Source: Nematostella vectensis (lineage: Eukaryota; Cnidaria; Anthozoa; Actiniaria; Edwardsiidae). Taken from it: a stretch of DNA of 64,000 nucleotides. The notes below the pieces were generated by a model. It was not told where the DNA came from and ran no database searches. It saw nothing but the letters and a program-made list of their open reading frames with translations. Position numbers and translations under genes: made by a program. The stretch spans positions 15,129,453-15,193,452 of the forward strand of contig NC_064044.1 in the NCBI RefSeq assembly GCF_932526225.1, read 5' to 3'. This document shows, piece by piece, positions 9,987 to 22,804 of this stretch; position 1 is the first letter of the stretch, and the number at the start of each line of letters is the position of its first letter.

Positions 9987-9994
9987 ATTAAATA
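9987..9994 (-). promoter_or_regulatory. TATA-like box upstream of tRNA-Glu (reference unit)
   Basis: TATTTAAT at -38 to -31, the same position relative to the gene as in tRNA-Phe although the surrounding sequences are unrelated. In some right-end units (for example near 45,860, 48,020 and 51,830) it reads TTAATAAG. Confidence 0.55.
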
Positions 9995-10180
9995 CAGCGC
10001 GAAGAATAGTATTGAGGTACGATGATGTTTTCTCCATAAATTTATCAAGCTCATATTTGTACCATTCTTTACAAACATGTCTGCCGTGTCTTGACTGTGA
10101 AAGAGCTCCAGTTAACAAAAATGGTTTAAAAAAATGCCGAAACCCGGGATTTTTTGGAGTTCCTACAAACTCTCCGGATT

Positions 10181-10230
<50 letters not shown>

Positions 10231-10418
10231 TTCGGCACGTTCATGTCCAGACTTAGTCTGCTCGGGCTTAAATATGATGAATTTTGAATGAAGAAATAAA
10301 AAGTGCGCAAAATGTCAACCAAAGAAGGACTGCTCTTCTTCGCCATTGTTTTTGCGCAATAGTCAAAACTTTATCTAATTATAAAAGTTAGACCTTCTAG
10401 ATTTAAAAAAATGCATTT

Positions 10419-10490
10419 TTCCCATACCGGGAGTAGAACCCGGGACGTCTGGGTGAAAACCAGAAATCCTAACCGCTAGACCATATATGA
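10419..10490 (-). tRNA. tRNA-Glu(UUC), copy 20
   Basis: T57, CGT; 5' acceptor strand TCATATA as in copy 1. Confidence 0.55.
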
Positions 10491-10951
10491 TATCTGCTCA
10501 CCTTAGGAAATGTTTTCTTGATTAAATACAGCGCGAGGAATAGTATTGAGGTACGATGATGTTTTCTCCATAAATTTATCAAGCTCATATTTGTACCATT
10601 CTTTACAAACATGTCTGCCGTGTCTTGACTGTGAAAGAGCTCCAGTTAACAAAAATGGTTTAAAAAATGCCGAAACAGGGGATTTTTCAGAGTTCCTACA
10701 AACTCTCCAGATTGAACCAGAGACCTTCAGATCTTCAGTCTGAAGCTCTCCCAACTAAGCTATTTCGGCACGTTCATGTCCAGACTTCGTCTGCTCGGGC
10801 TTAAATATGATAAATTTTGTATGAAAAAATAACAAGTGCGCAAAATGTCAAACAAAGAAGGACTGCTCTTCTTCGCCATTGTTTTTGCGCAATAATCAAA
10901 ACTTTATCTAATTATAAAAGTTAGACCTTCTAGATTTAAAAAAATGCATTT

Positions 10952-11023
10952 TTCCCATACCGGGAGTAGAACCCGGGACGTCTGGGTGAAAACCAGAAAT
11001 CCTAACCGCTAGACCATATGGGA
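10952..11023 (-). tRNA. tRNA-Glu(UUC), copy 21
   Basis: T57, CGT; otherwise intact. Confidence 0.65.
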
Positions 11024-11246
11024 TATCTGCTCACCTTAGGAAATGTTTTCTTGATTAAATACAGCGCGAAGAATAGTATTAAGGTACGATGATGTTTTCT
11101 CCATAAATTTATCAAGCTCATATTTGTACCATTCTTTACAAACATGTCTGTTGTGTCTTAACTGTGAAAGAGCTCCAGTTAACAAAAATGGTTTAAAAAA
11201 TGCCGAAACCCGGGATTTTTCAGAGTTCCTACAAACTCTCCGGATT

Positions 11247-11296
<50 letters not shown>

Positions 11297-11485
11297 TTCG
11301 GCACGTTCATGTCCAGACTTCGTCTGCTCGGGCTTAAATATGATGAATTTTGTATGAAAAAATAAAAAGTGCGCAAAATGTCAAACAAAGAAGGACTGCT
11401 ATTCTTCGCCATTGATTTTGCGCAATAATCAAAACTTTATCTAATTATAAAAGTAAGACCTTCTAGATTTAAAAAAATGCATTTT

Positions 11486-11557
11486 TTCCCATACCGGGAG
11501 TCGAACCCGGGCAGTCTGGGTGAAAACCAGAAATCCTAACCGCTAGACCATATGGGA
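11486..11557 (-). tRNA. tRNA-Glu(UUC), copy 22
   Basis: G57, CTG; intact. Confidence 0.82.
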
Positions 11558-11793
11558 TATCTGCTCACCTTAGGAAATGTTTTCTTGATTAAATACAGCG
11601 CGAAGAATAGTATTATGATACGATGATGTTTTCTCCATAAATTTATCAAGCTCATATTTGTACCATTCTTTACAAACATGTCTGTTGTGTCTTGACTGTG
11701 AAAGAGCTCCAGTTAACAAAAATGGTTTAAAAAAATGCCGAAACCCGGGATTTTTCAGAGTTCCTACAAACTCTCCGGATTGAACCAGGGACA

Positions 11794-11831
<38 letters not shown>

Positions 11832-12019
11832 TTCAGCAAGTTCATGTCCAGACTTAGTCTGCTCGGGCTTAAATATGATGAATTTTGAATGAAGAAATAA
11901 AAAGTGCGCAAAATGGCAACCAAAGAAGGACTGCTCTTCTTCGCCATTGTTTTTGCGCAATAATCAAAACTTTATCTAATTATAAAAGTAAGACCTTCTA
12001 GATTTAAAAAATGCATTTT

Positions 12020-12091
12020 TTCTCATACCGGGAGTCGAACCCGGGCCGTCTGGGTGAAAACCAGAAATCCTAACCGCTAGACCATATGGGA
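12020..12091 (-). tRNA. tRNA-Glu(UUC), copy 23
   Basis: G57, CGG; A70 acceptor mismatch. Confidence 0.65.
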
Positions 12092-12322
12092 TATCTGCTC
12101 ACCTTAGGAAATGTTTTCTTGATTAAATACAGCGCGAATAATAGTATAAAGATACGATGATGTTTTCTCCATGAATTTATCAAGCTCATATTTGTACCAT
12201 TCTTTACAAACATGTCTGCCGTGTCTTGACTGTGAAAGAGCTCCAGTTAACAAAAATGGTTTAAAAAATGCCGAAACAGGGGATTTTTCAGAGTTCCTAC
12301 AAACTCTCCGGATTGAACCAGA

Positions 12323-12364
<42 letters not shown>

Positions 12365-12553
12365 TTCGGCACGTTCATGTCCAGACTTAGTCTGCTCGGG
12401 CTTAAATATGATGAATTTTGAATGAAGAAATAAAAAGTGCGCAAAATGGCAACCAAAGAAGGACTGCTCTTCCTCGCCATTGTTTTTGCGCAATAATCAA
12501 AACTTTATCTAATTATAAAAGTAAGACCTTCTAGATTTAAAAAAATGCATTTT

Positions 12554-12625
12554 TTCCCATACCGGGAGTCGAACCCGGGCCGTCTGGGTGAAAACCAGAA
12601 ATCCTAACCGCTAGACCATATGGGA
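12554..12625 (-). tRNA. tRNA-Glu(UUC), copy 24
   Basis: Identical to the reference copy. Confidence 0.85.
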
Positions 12626-12856
12626 TATCTGCTCACCTTAGGAAATGTTTTCTTGATTAAATACAGCGCGAAGAATAGTATTGAGGTACGATGATGTTTT
12701 CTCCATAAATTTATCAAGCTCATATTTGTACCATTCTTTACAAACATGTCTGCCGTGTCTTGACTGTGAAAGAGCTCCAGTTAACAAAAATGGTTTAAAA
12801 AATGCCGAAACAGGGGATTTTTCAGAGTTCCTACAAACTCTCCAGATTGAACCAGA

Positions 12857-12891
<35 letters not shown>

Positions 12892-13086
12892 AAGCTATTT
12901 CGGCACGTTCATGTCCAGACTTCGTCTGCTCGGGCTTAAATATGATAAATTTTGTATGAAAAAATAACAAGTGCGCAAAATGTCAAAAAAAGAAGGACTG
13001 CTCTTCTTCGCCATTGTTTTTGCGCAATAATCAAAACTTTATCTAATTATAAAAGTTAGAATTTCTAGATTTAAAAAAATGCATTT

Positions 13087-13158
13087 TTCCCATACCGGGA
13101 GTAGAACCCGGGACGTCTGGGTGAAAACCAGAAATCCTAACCGCTAGACCATATGGGA
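13087..13158 (-). tRNA. tRNA-Glu(UUC), copy 25
   Basis: T57, CGT; otherwise intact. Confidence 0.65.
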
Positions 13159-13381
13159 TATCTGCTCACCTTAGGAAATGTTTTCTTGATTAAATACAGC
13201 GCGAAGAATAGTATTAAGGTACGATGATGTTTTCTCCATAAATTTATCAAGCTCATATTTGTACCATTCTTTACAAACATGTCTGTTGTGTCTTGACTGT
13301 GAAAGAGCTCCAGTTAACAAAAATGGTTTAAAAAATGCCGAAACCCGGGATTTTTCAGAGTTCCTACAAACTCTCCGGATT

Positions 13382-13431
<50 letters not shown>

Positions 13432-13620
13432 TTCGGCACGTTCATGTCCAGACTTCGTCTGCTCGGGCTTAAATATGATGAATTTTGTATGAAAAAATAA
13501 AAAGTGCGCAAAATGTCAAACAAAGAAGGACTGCTATTCTTCGCCATTGATTTTGCGCAATAATCAAAACTTTATCTAATTATAAAAGTAAGACCTTCTA
13601 GATTTAAAAAAATGCATTTT

Positions 13621-13692
13621 TTCCCATACCGGGAGTCGAACCCGGGCAGTCTGGGTGAAAACCAGAAATCCTAACTGCTAGACCATATGGGA
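13621..13692 (-). tRNA. tRNA-Glu(UUC), copy 26
   Basis: G57, CTG; one D-loop G changed to A in the conserved GG. Confidence 0.7.
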
Positions 13693-13928
13693 TATCTGCT
13701 CACCTTAGGAAATGTTTTCTTGATTAAATACAGCGCGAAGAATAGTATTATGATACGATGATGTTTTCTCCATAAATTTATCAAGCCCATATTTGTGCCA
13801 TTCTTTACAAACATGTCTGCCGTGTCTTGACTGTGAAAGAGCTCCAGTTAAGAAAAATGGTTTAAAAAAATGCCGAAACCCGGGATTTTTCAGAGTTTCT
13901 ACAAACTCTCCGGATTGAAACAGGGACA

Positions 13929-13966
<38 letters not shown>

Positions 13967-14156
13967 TTCAGCAAGTTCATGTCCAGACTTAGTCTGCTCG
14001 GGCTTAAATATGATGAATTTTGAATGAAGAAATAAAAAGTGCGCAAAATGGCAACCAAAGAAGGACTGCTCTTCCTCGGCATTGTTTTCTGCGCAATAAT
14101 CAAAACTTTTTCTAATTATAAAAGTAAGACCTTCTAGATTTAAAAAAATGCATTTT

Positions 14157-14228
14157 TTCCCATACCGGGAGTCGAACCCGGGCCGTCTGGGTGAAAACCA
14201 GAAATCCTAACCGCTAGACCATATGGGA
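14157..14228 (-). tRNA. tRNA-Glu(UUC), copy 27
   Basis: Identical to the reference copy. Confidence 0.85.
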
Positions 14229-14451
14229 TATCTGCTCACCTTAGGAAATGTTTTCTTGATTAAATACAGCGCGAAGAATAGTATTAAGGTACGATGATGT
14301 TTTCTCCATAAATTTATCAAGCTCATATTTGTACCATTCTTTACAAACATGTCTGCCGTGTCTTGACTGTGAAAGAGCTCCAGTTAACAAAAATGGTTTG
14401 AAAAATGCAGAAATCCGGGAATTTTCAGAGTTCCTACAAACTCTCCGGATT

Positions 14452-14501
<50 letters not shown>

Positions 14502-14689
14502 TTCGGCACGTTCATGTCCAGACTTAGTCTGCTCGGGCTTAAATATGATGAATTTTGAATGAAGAAATAAAAAGTGCGCAAAATGGCAACCAAAGAAGGA
14601 CTGCTCTTCTTCGCCATTGTTTTTGCGCAATAATCAAAACTTTATCTAATTATAAAAGTAAGACCTTCTAGATTTAAAAAATGCATTTT

Positions 14690-14761
14690 TTCTCATACCG
14701 GGAGTCGAACCCGGGCCGTCTGGGTGAAAACCAGAAATCCTAACCGCTAGACCATATGGGA
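14690..14761 (-). tRNA. tRNA-Glu(UUC), copy 28
   Basis: G57, CGG; A70 mismatch. Confidence 0.65.
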
Positions 14762-14992
14762 TATCTGCTCACCTTAGGAAATGTTTTCTTGATTAAATAC
14801 AGCGCGAATAATAGTATAAAGATACGATGATGTTTTCTCCATAAATTTATCAAGCTCATATTTGTACCATTCTTTACAAACATGTCTGCCGTGTCTTGAC
14901 TGTGAAAGAGCTCCAGTTAACAAAAATGGTTTAAAAAATGCCGAAACAGGGGATTTTTCAGAGTTCCTACAAACTCTCCAGATTGAACCAGA

Positions 14993-15034
<42 letters not shown>

Positions 15035-15222
15035 TTCGGCACGTTCATGTCCAGACTTTGTCTGCTCGGGCTTAAATATGATAAATTTTGTATGAAAAAA
15101 TAACAAGTGCGCAAAATGTCAAACAAAGAAGGACTGCTCTTCTTCGCCATTGTTTTTGCGCAATAATCAAAACTTTATCTAATTATAAAAGTTAGACCTT
15201 CTAGATTTAAAAAAATGCATTT

Positions 15223-15294
15223 TTCCCATACCGGGAGTAGAACCCGGGACGTCTGGGTGAAAACCAAAAATCCTAACCGCTAGACCATATGGGA
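15223..15294 (-). tRNA. tRNA-Glu(UUC), copy 29
   Basis: T57, CGT; T28-G42 wobble. Confidence 0.6.
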
Positions 15295-15525
15295 TACCTG
15301 CTCACCTTAGGAAATGTTTTCTTGATTAAATACAGCGCGAAGAAATGTATTATGATACGATGATGTTTTGTCCATAAATTTATCAAGCTCATATTTGTAC
15401 CATTCTTTACAAACATGTCTGCCGTGTCTTGACTGTGAAAGAGCTCCAGTTAACAAAAATGGTTTAAAAAATGCCGAAACAGGGGATTTTTCAGAGTTCC
15501 TACAAACTCTCCAGATTGAACCAGA

Positions 15526-15567
<42 letters not shown>

Positions 15568-15756
15568 TTCGGCACGTTCATGTCCAGACTTCGTCTGCTC
15601 GGGCTTAAATATGATGAATTTTGAATGAAGAAATAAAAAGTGCGCAAAATGGCAACCAAAGAAGGACTGCTCTTCTTCGACATTGTTTTTGCGCAATAAT
15701 CAAAAATTTATCTAATTATAAAAGTAAGACCTTCTAGATTTAAAAAAATGCATTTT

Positions 15757-15828
15757 TTCCCATACCGGGAGTCGAACCCGGGCAGTCTGTGTGAAAACCA
15801 GAAATCCTAACCGCTAGACCATATGGGA
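15757..15828 (-). tRNA. tRNA-Glu(UUC), copy 30
   Basis: G57, CTG; one anticodon-stem mismatch on the 3' strand (CACAGA). Confidence 0.6.
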
Positions 15829-16051
15829 TATCTGCTCACCTTAGGAAATGTTTTCTTGATTAAATACAGCGCGAATAATAGTATAAAGATACGATGATGT
15901 TTTCTCCATAAATTTATCAAGCTCATATTTGTACCATTCTTTACAAACATGTCTGCCGTGTCTTGACTGTGAAAGAGCTCCAGTTAACAAAAATGGTTTA
16001 AAAAATGCCGAAACAGGGGATTTTTCAGAGTTCCTACAAACTCTCCGGATT

Positions 16052-16101
<50 letters not shown>

Positions 16102-16290
16102 TTCGGCACGTTCATGTCCAGCCTTAGTCTGCTAAGGCTTAAATATGATGAATTTTGAATGAAGAAATAAAAAGTGCGCAAAATGGCAACCAAAGAAGGA
16201 CTGCTCTTCTTCGACATTGTTTTTGCGCAATAATCAAAAATTTATCTAATTATAAAAGAAAGACCTTCTAGATTTAAAAAAATGCATTTT

Positions 16291-16362
16291 TTCCCATACC
16301 GGGAGTCGAACCCGGGCCGACTGGGTGAAAACCAGAAATCCTAACCTCTAGATCATATGGGA
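16291..16362 (-). tRNA. tRNA-Glu(UUC), copy 31, altered
   Basis: The counterpart of copy 13 at offset 9,609, with the same D-arm and pair 27-43 changes but a normal acceptor stem. Confidence 0.5.
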
Positions 16363-16590
16363 TACCTGCTCACCTTAGGAAATGTTTTCTTTATTAAATA
16401 CAGCGCGAAGAATAGTATTATGATACGATGATGTTTTCTCCATAAATTTATCAAGCTCATATTTGTGCCATTCTTTACAAACATGTCTGCCGTGTCTTGA
16501 CTGTGAAAGAGCTCCAGTTAACAAAAATGGTTTAAAAAAATGCCGAAACCCGGGATTTTTCAGAGTTTCTACAAACTCTCCGGATTGAAA

Positions 16591-16636
<46 letters not shown>

Positions 16637-16825
16637 TTCGGCACGTTCATTTCCAGACTTAGTCTTCTCGGGCTTAAATATGATGAATTTTGAATGAAAA
16701 AATAAAAAGTGCCAAAATGGCAATCAAAGAAGCACTGCTCTTCCTCGCCATTGTTTTCTGCGCAATAATCAAAACTTTATCTAATTATAAAAGTAAGACC
16801 TTCTAGATTTAAAAAAATGCATTTT

Positions 16826-16897
16826 TTCCCATACCGGGAGTCGAACCCGGGCAGTCTGGGTGAAAACCAGAAATCCTAACCGCTAGACCATATGGGA
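16826..16897 (-). tRNA. tRNA-Glu(UUC), copy 32
   Basis: G57, CTG; intact. Counterpart of copy 14. Confidence 0.82.
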
Positions 16898-17120
16898 TAT
16901 CTGCTCACCTTAGGAAATGTTTTCTTGATTAAATACAGCGCGAAGAATAGTATTAAGGTACGATGATGTTTTCTCCATAAATTTATCAAGCTCATATTTG
17001 TACCATTCTTTACAAACATGTCTGCCGTGTCTTGACTGTGAAAGAGCTCCAGTTAACAAAAATGGTTTAAAAAATGCAGAAATCCGGGAATTTTCAGAGT
17101 TCCTACAAACTCTCCGGATT

Positions 17121-17156
<36 letters not shown>

Positions 17157-17358
17157 TCCAACTGAGCTATTTCGGCACGTTCATGTCCAAACTTAGTCTG
17201 CTCGAGCTTAAATATGATGAATTTTGAATGAAGAAATAAAAAGTGCTCAAAATGGCAACCAAAGAAGGACTGCTCTTCTTCGCCATTGTTTTTGCGCAAT
17301 AATCAAAACTTTATCTAATTATAAAAGTTAGACCTTCTAGATTTAAAAAATGCATTTT

Positions 17359-17430
17359 TTCTCATACCGGGAGTCGAACCCGGGCCGTCTGGGTGAAAAC
17401 CAGAAATCCTAACCGCTAGACCATATGGGA
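17359..17430 (-). tRNA. tRNA-Glu(UUC), copy 33
   Basis: G57, CGG; A70 mismatch. Counterpart of copy 15. Confidence 0.65.
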
Positions 17431-17661
17431 TATCTGCTCACCTTAGGAAATGTTTTCTTGATTAAATACAGCGCGAATAATAGTATAAAGATACGATGAT
17501 GTTTTCTCCATAAATTTATCAAGCTCATATTTGTACCATTCTTTACAAACATGTCTGCCGTGTCTTGACTGTGAAAGAGCTCCAGTTAACAAAAATGGTT
17601 TAAAAAATGCCGAAACAGGGGATTTTTCAGAGTTCCTACAAACTCTCCGGATTGAACCAGA

Positions 17662-17703
<42 letters not shown>

Positions 17704-17891
17704 TTCGGCACGTTCATGTCCAGACTTCGTCTGCTCGGGCTTAAATATGATGAATTTTGTATGAAAAAATAAAAAGTGCGCAAAATGTCAAACAAAGAAG
17801 GACTGCTATTCTTCGCCATTGATTTTGCGCAATAATCAAAACTTTATCTAATTATAAAAGTAAGACCTTCTAGATTTAAAAAAATGCATTT

Positions 17892-17963
17892 TTCCCATAC
17901 CGGGAGTAGAACCCGGGATGTCTGGGTGAAAACCAAAAATCCTAACCGCTAGACCATATGGGA
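17892..17963 (-). tRNA. tRNA-Glu(UUC), copy 34
   Basis: T57, CAT; T28-G42. Counterpart of copy 16. Confidence 0.55.
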
Positions 17964-18187
17964 TACCTGCTCACCTTAGGAAAAGTTTTCTTGATTAAAT
18001 ACAGCGCGAAGAATAGTATTATGATACGATGATGTTTTGTCCATAAATTTATCAAGCTCATATTTGTGCCATTCTTTACAAACATGTCTGCCGTGTCTTG
18101 AATGTGAAAGAGGTCCAGTTAACAAAAATGGTTTAAAAAAATGCCGAAACCCGGGATTTTTCAGAGTTCCTACAAACTCTCCTTATT

Positions 18188-18237
<50 letters not shown>

Positions 18238-18425
18238 TTCGGCACGTTCATGCCCAGACTTCGTCTGCTCGGGCTTAAATATGATGAATATTGTATGAAA
18301 AAATAACAAGTGCGCAAAATGTCAAACAAAGAAGGACTGCTCTTCTTCGCCATTGTTTTTGCGCAATAATCAAAACTTTATATTAATATAAAAGTTAGAC
18401 CTTCTAGATTTAAAAAAATGCATTT

Positions 18426-18497
18426 TTCCCATACCGGGAGTAGAACTCTGGACGTCTGGGTGAAAACCAGAAATCCTAACCGCTAGACCATATGGCA
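18426..18497 (-). tRNA. tRNA-Glu(UUC), copy 35, weak T stem
   Basis: Shares the CAGAG T stem and T57 of copy 18, plus an acceptor mismatch at position 2. Confidence 0.4.
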
Positions 18498-18720
18498 TAT
18501 CTGCTCACCTTAGGAAATGTTTTCTTGATTAAATACAGCGCGAAGAATAGTATTGAGGTACGATGATGTTTTCTCCATAAATTTATCAAGCTCATATTTG
18601 TACCATTCTTTACAAACATGTCTGCCGTGTCTTGACTGTGAAAGAGCTCCAGTTAACAAAAATGGTTTAAAAAATGCCGAAACCCGGGATTTTTCAGAGT
18701 TCCTACAAACTCTCCGGATT

Positions 18721-18770
<50 letters not shown>

Positions 18771-18959
18771 TTCGGCACGTTCATGTCCAGACTTAGTCTG
18801 CTCGAGCTTAAATATGATGAATTTTGAATGAAGAAATAAAAAGTGCGCAAAATGGCAACCAAAGAAGGACTGCTCTTCTTCGCCATTGTTTTTGCGCAAT
18901 AATCAAAACTTTATCTAATTATAAAAGTAAGACCTTCTAGATTTAAAAAAATGCATTTT

Positions 18960-19031
18960 TTCCCATACCGGGAGTCGAACCCGGGCAGTCTGGGTGAAAA
19001 CCAGAAATCCTAACCGCTAGACCATATGGGA
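18960..19031 (-). tRNA. tRNA-Glu(UUC), copy 36
   Basis: G57, CTG; intact. Confidence 0.82.
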
Positions 19032-19262
19032 TATCTGCTCACCTTAGGAAATGTTTTCTTCATTAAATACAGCGCGAAGAATAGTATTAAGATACGATGA
19101 TGTTTTCTCCATAAATTTATCAAGCTCATATTTGTACCATTCTTTACAAACATGTCTGCTGTGTCTTGACTGTGAAAGAGCTCCAGTTAACAAAAATGGT
19201 TTAAAAAATGCCGAAACAGGGGATTTTTCAGAGTTCCTACAAACTCTCCGGATTGAACCAGA

Positions 19263-19304
<42 letters not shown>

Positions 19305-19497
19305 TTCGGCACGTTCATGTCCAGACTTCGTTTGCTCGGGCTTAAATATGATGAATTTTGTATGAAAAAAAAAAAAAAAATGTGCGCAAAATGTCAAACA
19401 AAGAAGGACTGCTATTCTTCGCCATTGATTTTGCGCAATAATCAAAACTTTATCTAATTATAAAAGTAAGACCTTCTAGATTTAAAAAAATGCATTT

Positions 19498-19569
19498 TTC
19501 CCATACCGGGTGTAGAACCCGGGACGTCTGGGTGAAAACCAAAAATCCTAACCGCTAGACCATATGGGA
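19498..19569 (-). tRNA. tRNA-Glu(UUC), copy 37
   Basis: T57 with a second T-loop change (TTCTACA); T28-G42 wobble. Confidence 0.5.
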
Positions 19570-19793
19570 TACCTGCTCACCTTAGGAAATGTTTTCTTGA
19601 TCAAATACAGCGCGAAGAATAGTATTATGATACGATGATGTTTTGTCCATAAATTTATCAAGCTCATATTTGTGCCATTTTTTACAAACATGTCTGCCGT
19701 GTCTTGACTGTGAAAAAGGTCCAGTTAACAAAAATGGTTTAAAAAAATGCCGAAACCCGGGATTTTTCAGAGTTCCTACAAACTCTCCGGATT

Positions 19794-19843
<50 letters not shown>

Positions 19844-20030
19844 TTCGGCACGTTCATGTCCAGACTTAGTCTGCTCGGGCTTAAATATGATGAATTTTGA
19901 ATGAAAAAATAAAAAGTGCCAAAATGGCAACCAAAGAAGGACTGCTCTTCTTCGCCATTGTTTTTGCGCAATAATCAAAACTTTATCTAATTATAAAAGT
20001 AAGACCTTCTATATTTAAAAAAATTCATTT

Positions 20031-20102
20031 TTCCCATACCGGGAGTCGAACCCGGGCTGTCTGGGTGAAAACCAGAAATCCTAACCGCTAGACCATATGG
20101 GA
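20031..20102 (-). tRNA. tRNA-Glu(UUC), copy 38
   Basis: G57, variable loop CAG; intact. Confidence 0.82.
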
Positions 20103-20326
20103 TATCTGCTCACCTTAGGAAATGTTTTCTTGATTAAATACAGCGCGAAGAATAGTATCGTGATACAATGATGTTTTCTCCATAAATTTATCAAGCTCAT
20201 ATTTGTGCCATTCTTTACAAACATGTCTGCCGTGTCTTGACTGTGAAAGAGCTCCAGTTAACAAAAATGGTTTAAAAAAATGCCGAAACCCGGGATTTTT
20301 TAGAGTTCCTACAAACTCTCCGGATT

Positions 20327-20376
<50 letters not shown>

Positions 20377-20588
20377 TTTGGCAAGTTCATGTCCAGACTT
20401 AGTCTGCTCGGGCTTAAATATGATGAATTTTGAATGAAAAAATAAAAAGTGCCGAAATGGCAACCAAAGAAGGACTGCTCTTCCTCGCCATTGTTTTTGC
20501 GCAATATTCAAAACTTTGTTTTTGCGCAATAGTCGAAACTTTATCTAATTAAATCGGTAAGAACTTCTAAATTAAAATAAAAGAGATT

Positions 20589-20660
20589 TTCCCGTACCGG
20601 GAGTCGAACCCTGGCAGTCTGGGTGAAAACCAGAAATCCTAACCGCTAGACCATATGGGA
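20589..20660 (-). tRNA. tRNA-Glu(UUC), copy 39, long-unit type
   Basis: First of ten copies that sit in 558-bp units. G57 and UUC are kept, but T-stem pair 50-64 is A-G and acceptor pair 5-68 is A-C. Confidence 0.6.
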
Positions 20661-20883
20661 TACCTGCTCACCTTAGGAAATGTTTTCTTGATTAAATACA
20701 GCGCGAAAAATAGTATTATGATACGATGATGTTTTCTCCATAAATTTATCAAGCTCATATTTGTACCATTCTTTACAAATATGTCTGCCGTGTCTTGACT
20801 GTGAAAGAGCTCCAGTTAACAAAAATGGTTTAAAAAATGCCGAAACCCGGGATTTTTCAGAGTTCCTACAAACTCTCCGGATT

Positions 20884-20933
<50 letters not shown>

Positions 20934-21122
20934 TTCGGCAAGTTCATGTCCAGACTTAGTCTGCTCGGGCTTAAATATGATGAATTTTGAATGAAGAAAT
21001 AAAAAGTGCGCAAAATGGCAACCAAAGAAGGACTGCTCTTCTTCGCCATTGTTTTTGCGCAATAATCAAAACTTTATCTAATTATAAAAGTAAGACCTTC
21101 TAGATTTAAAAAAATGCATTTT

Positions 21123-21194
21123 TTCCCATACCGGGAGTCGAACCCGGGCCGTCTGGGTGAAAACCAGAAATCCTAACCGCTAGACCATATGGGA
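21123..21194 (-). tRNA. tRNA-Glu(UUC), copy 40
   Basis: Identical to the reference copy. Confidence 0.85.
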
Positions 21195-21417
21195 TATCTG
21201 CTCACCTTAGGAAATGTTTTCTTGATTAAATACAGCGCGAAGAATAGTATTAAGATACGATGATGTTTTCTCCATAAATTTATCAAGCTCATATTTGTAC
21301 CATTCTTTACAAACATGTCTGCCGTGTCTTGACTGTGAAAGAGCTCCAGTTAACAAAAATGGTTTGAAAAATGCCGAAACAGGGGATTTTTAAGAGTTCC
21401 TACAAACTCTCCGGATT

Positions 21418-21467
<50 letters not shown>

Positions 21468-21656
21468 TTCGACACGTTCATGTCCAGACTTCGTCTGCTC
21501 GGGCTTGAATATGATGAATTTTGTATGAAAAAATATAAAGTGCGCAAAATGTCAAACAAAGAAGGACTGCTTTTCTTCGCCATTGATTTTACGCAATAAT
21601 CAAAACTTTATCTAATTATAAAAGTAAGACCTTCTAGATTTAAAAAAATGCATTTT

Positions 21657-21728
21657 TTCCCATACCGGGAGTCGAACCCGGGCAGTCTGGGTGAAAACCA
21701 GAAATCCTAACCGCTAGACCATATGGGA
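21657..21728 (-). tRNA. tRNA-Glu(UUC), copy 41
   Basis: G57, CTG; intact. Confidence 0.82.
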
Positions 21729-21905
21729 TATCTGCTCACCTTAGGAAATGTTTTCTTGATTAAATACAGCGCGAAGAATAGTATTATGGTACGATGATGT
21801 TTTCTCCATAAATTTATCAAGCTCATATTTGTACCATTCTTTACAAACATGTCTGCCGTGTCTTGACTGTGAAAGAGCTCCAGTTAACAAAAATGGTTTA
21901 AAAAA

Positions 21906-21970
21906 TGCCGAAACCCGGGATTTTTCAGAGTTCCTACAAACTCTCCGGATTGAACCAGGGACCTTCAGAT

Positions 21971-22009
<39 letters not shown>

Positions 22010-22015
22010 TTCGAC
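21906..22015 (-). pseudogene. tRNA-Phe-like copy with a duplicated anticodon segment
   Basis: Eight nucleotides of the anticodon loop and stem (AAGATCTG) are repeated, making the copy 110 nt long and giving an anticodon arm that cannot fold normally. The first acceptor bases also differ (GTCGAAA). Confidence 0.6.
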
Positions 22016-22198
22016 ACGTTCATGTCCACACTTCGTCTGCTCGGGCTTAAATATGATGAATTTTGTATGAAAAAATATAAAGTGCGCAAAATGTCAAACA
22101 AAGAAGGACTGCTTTTCTTCGCCATTGATTTTGCGCAATAATCAAAACTTTATCTAATTATAAAAGTAAGACCTTCTAGATTTAAAAAAATGCATTTT

Positions 22199-22270
22199 TT
22201 CCCATACCGGGAGTCAAACCCGGGCCGTCTGGGTGAAAACCAGAAATCCTAACCGCTAGACCATATGGGA
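22199..22270 (-). tRNA. tRNA-Glu(UUC), copy 42
   Basis: T-loop C56 is T (TTTGACT), which changes a nearly invariant B-box base; stems intact. Confidence 0.6.
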
Positions 22271-22493
22271 TACCTGCTCACCTTAGGAAATGTTTTCTTG
22301 ATCAAATACAGCGCGAAGAATAGTATTATGATACGATGATGTTTTCTCCATAAATTCATCAAGCACATATTTGTATCATTCTTTACAAACATGTCTGCCG
22401 TGTCTTGACTGTGAAAGAGGTCCAGTTAACAAAAATGGTTTAAAAAATGCCGAAACCCGGGATTTTTCAGAGTTCCTACAAACTCTCCGGATT

Positions 22494-22543
<50 letters not shown>

Positions 22544-22732
22544 TTCGGCACGTTCATGTCCAGACTTAGTCTGCTCGAGCTTAAATATGATGAATTTTGA
22601 ATGAAGAAATAAAAAGTTCGCAAAATGGCAACCAAAGAAGGACTGCTGTTTTTCGCCATTGTTTTTGCGCAATAATCAAAACTTTATCTAATTATAAAAG
22701 TAAGACCTTCTAGATTTAAAAAAATGCATTTT

Positions 22733-22804
22733 TTCCCATACCGGGAGTCGAACCCGGGCCGTCTGGGTGAAAACCAGAAATCCTAACCGCTAGACCATAT
22801 GGGA
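22733..22804 (-). tRNA. tRNA-Glu(UUC), copy 43
   Basis: Identical to the reference copy. Confidence 0.85.
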
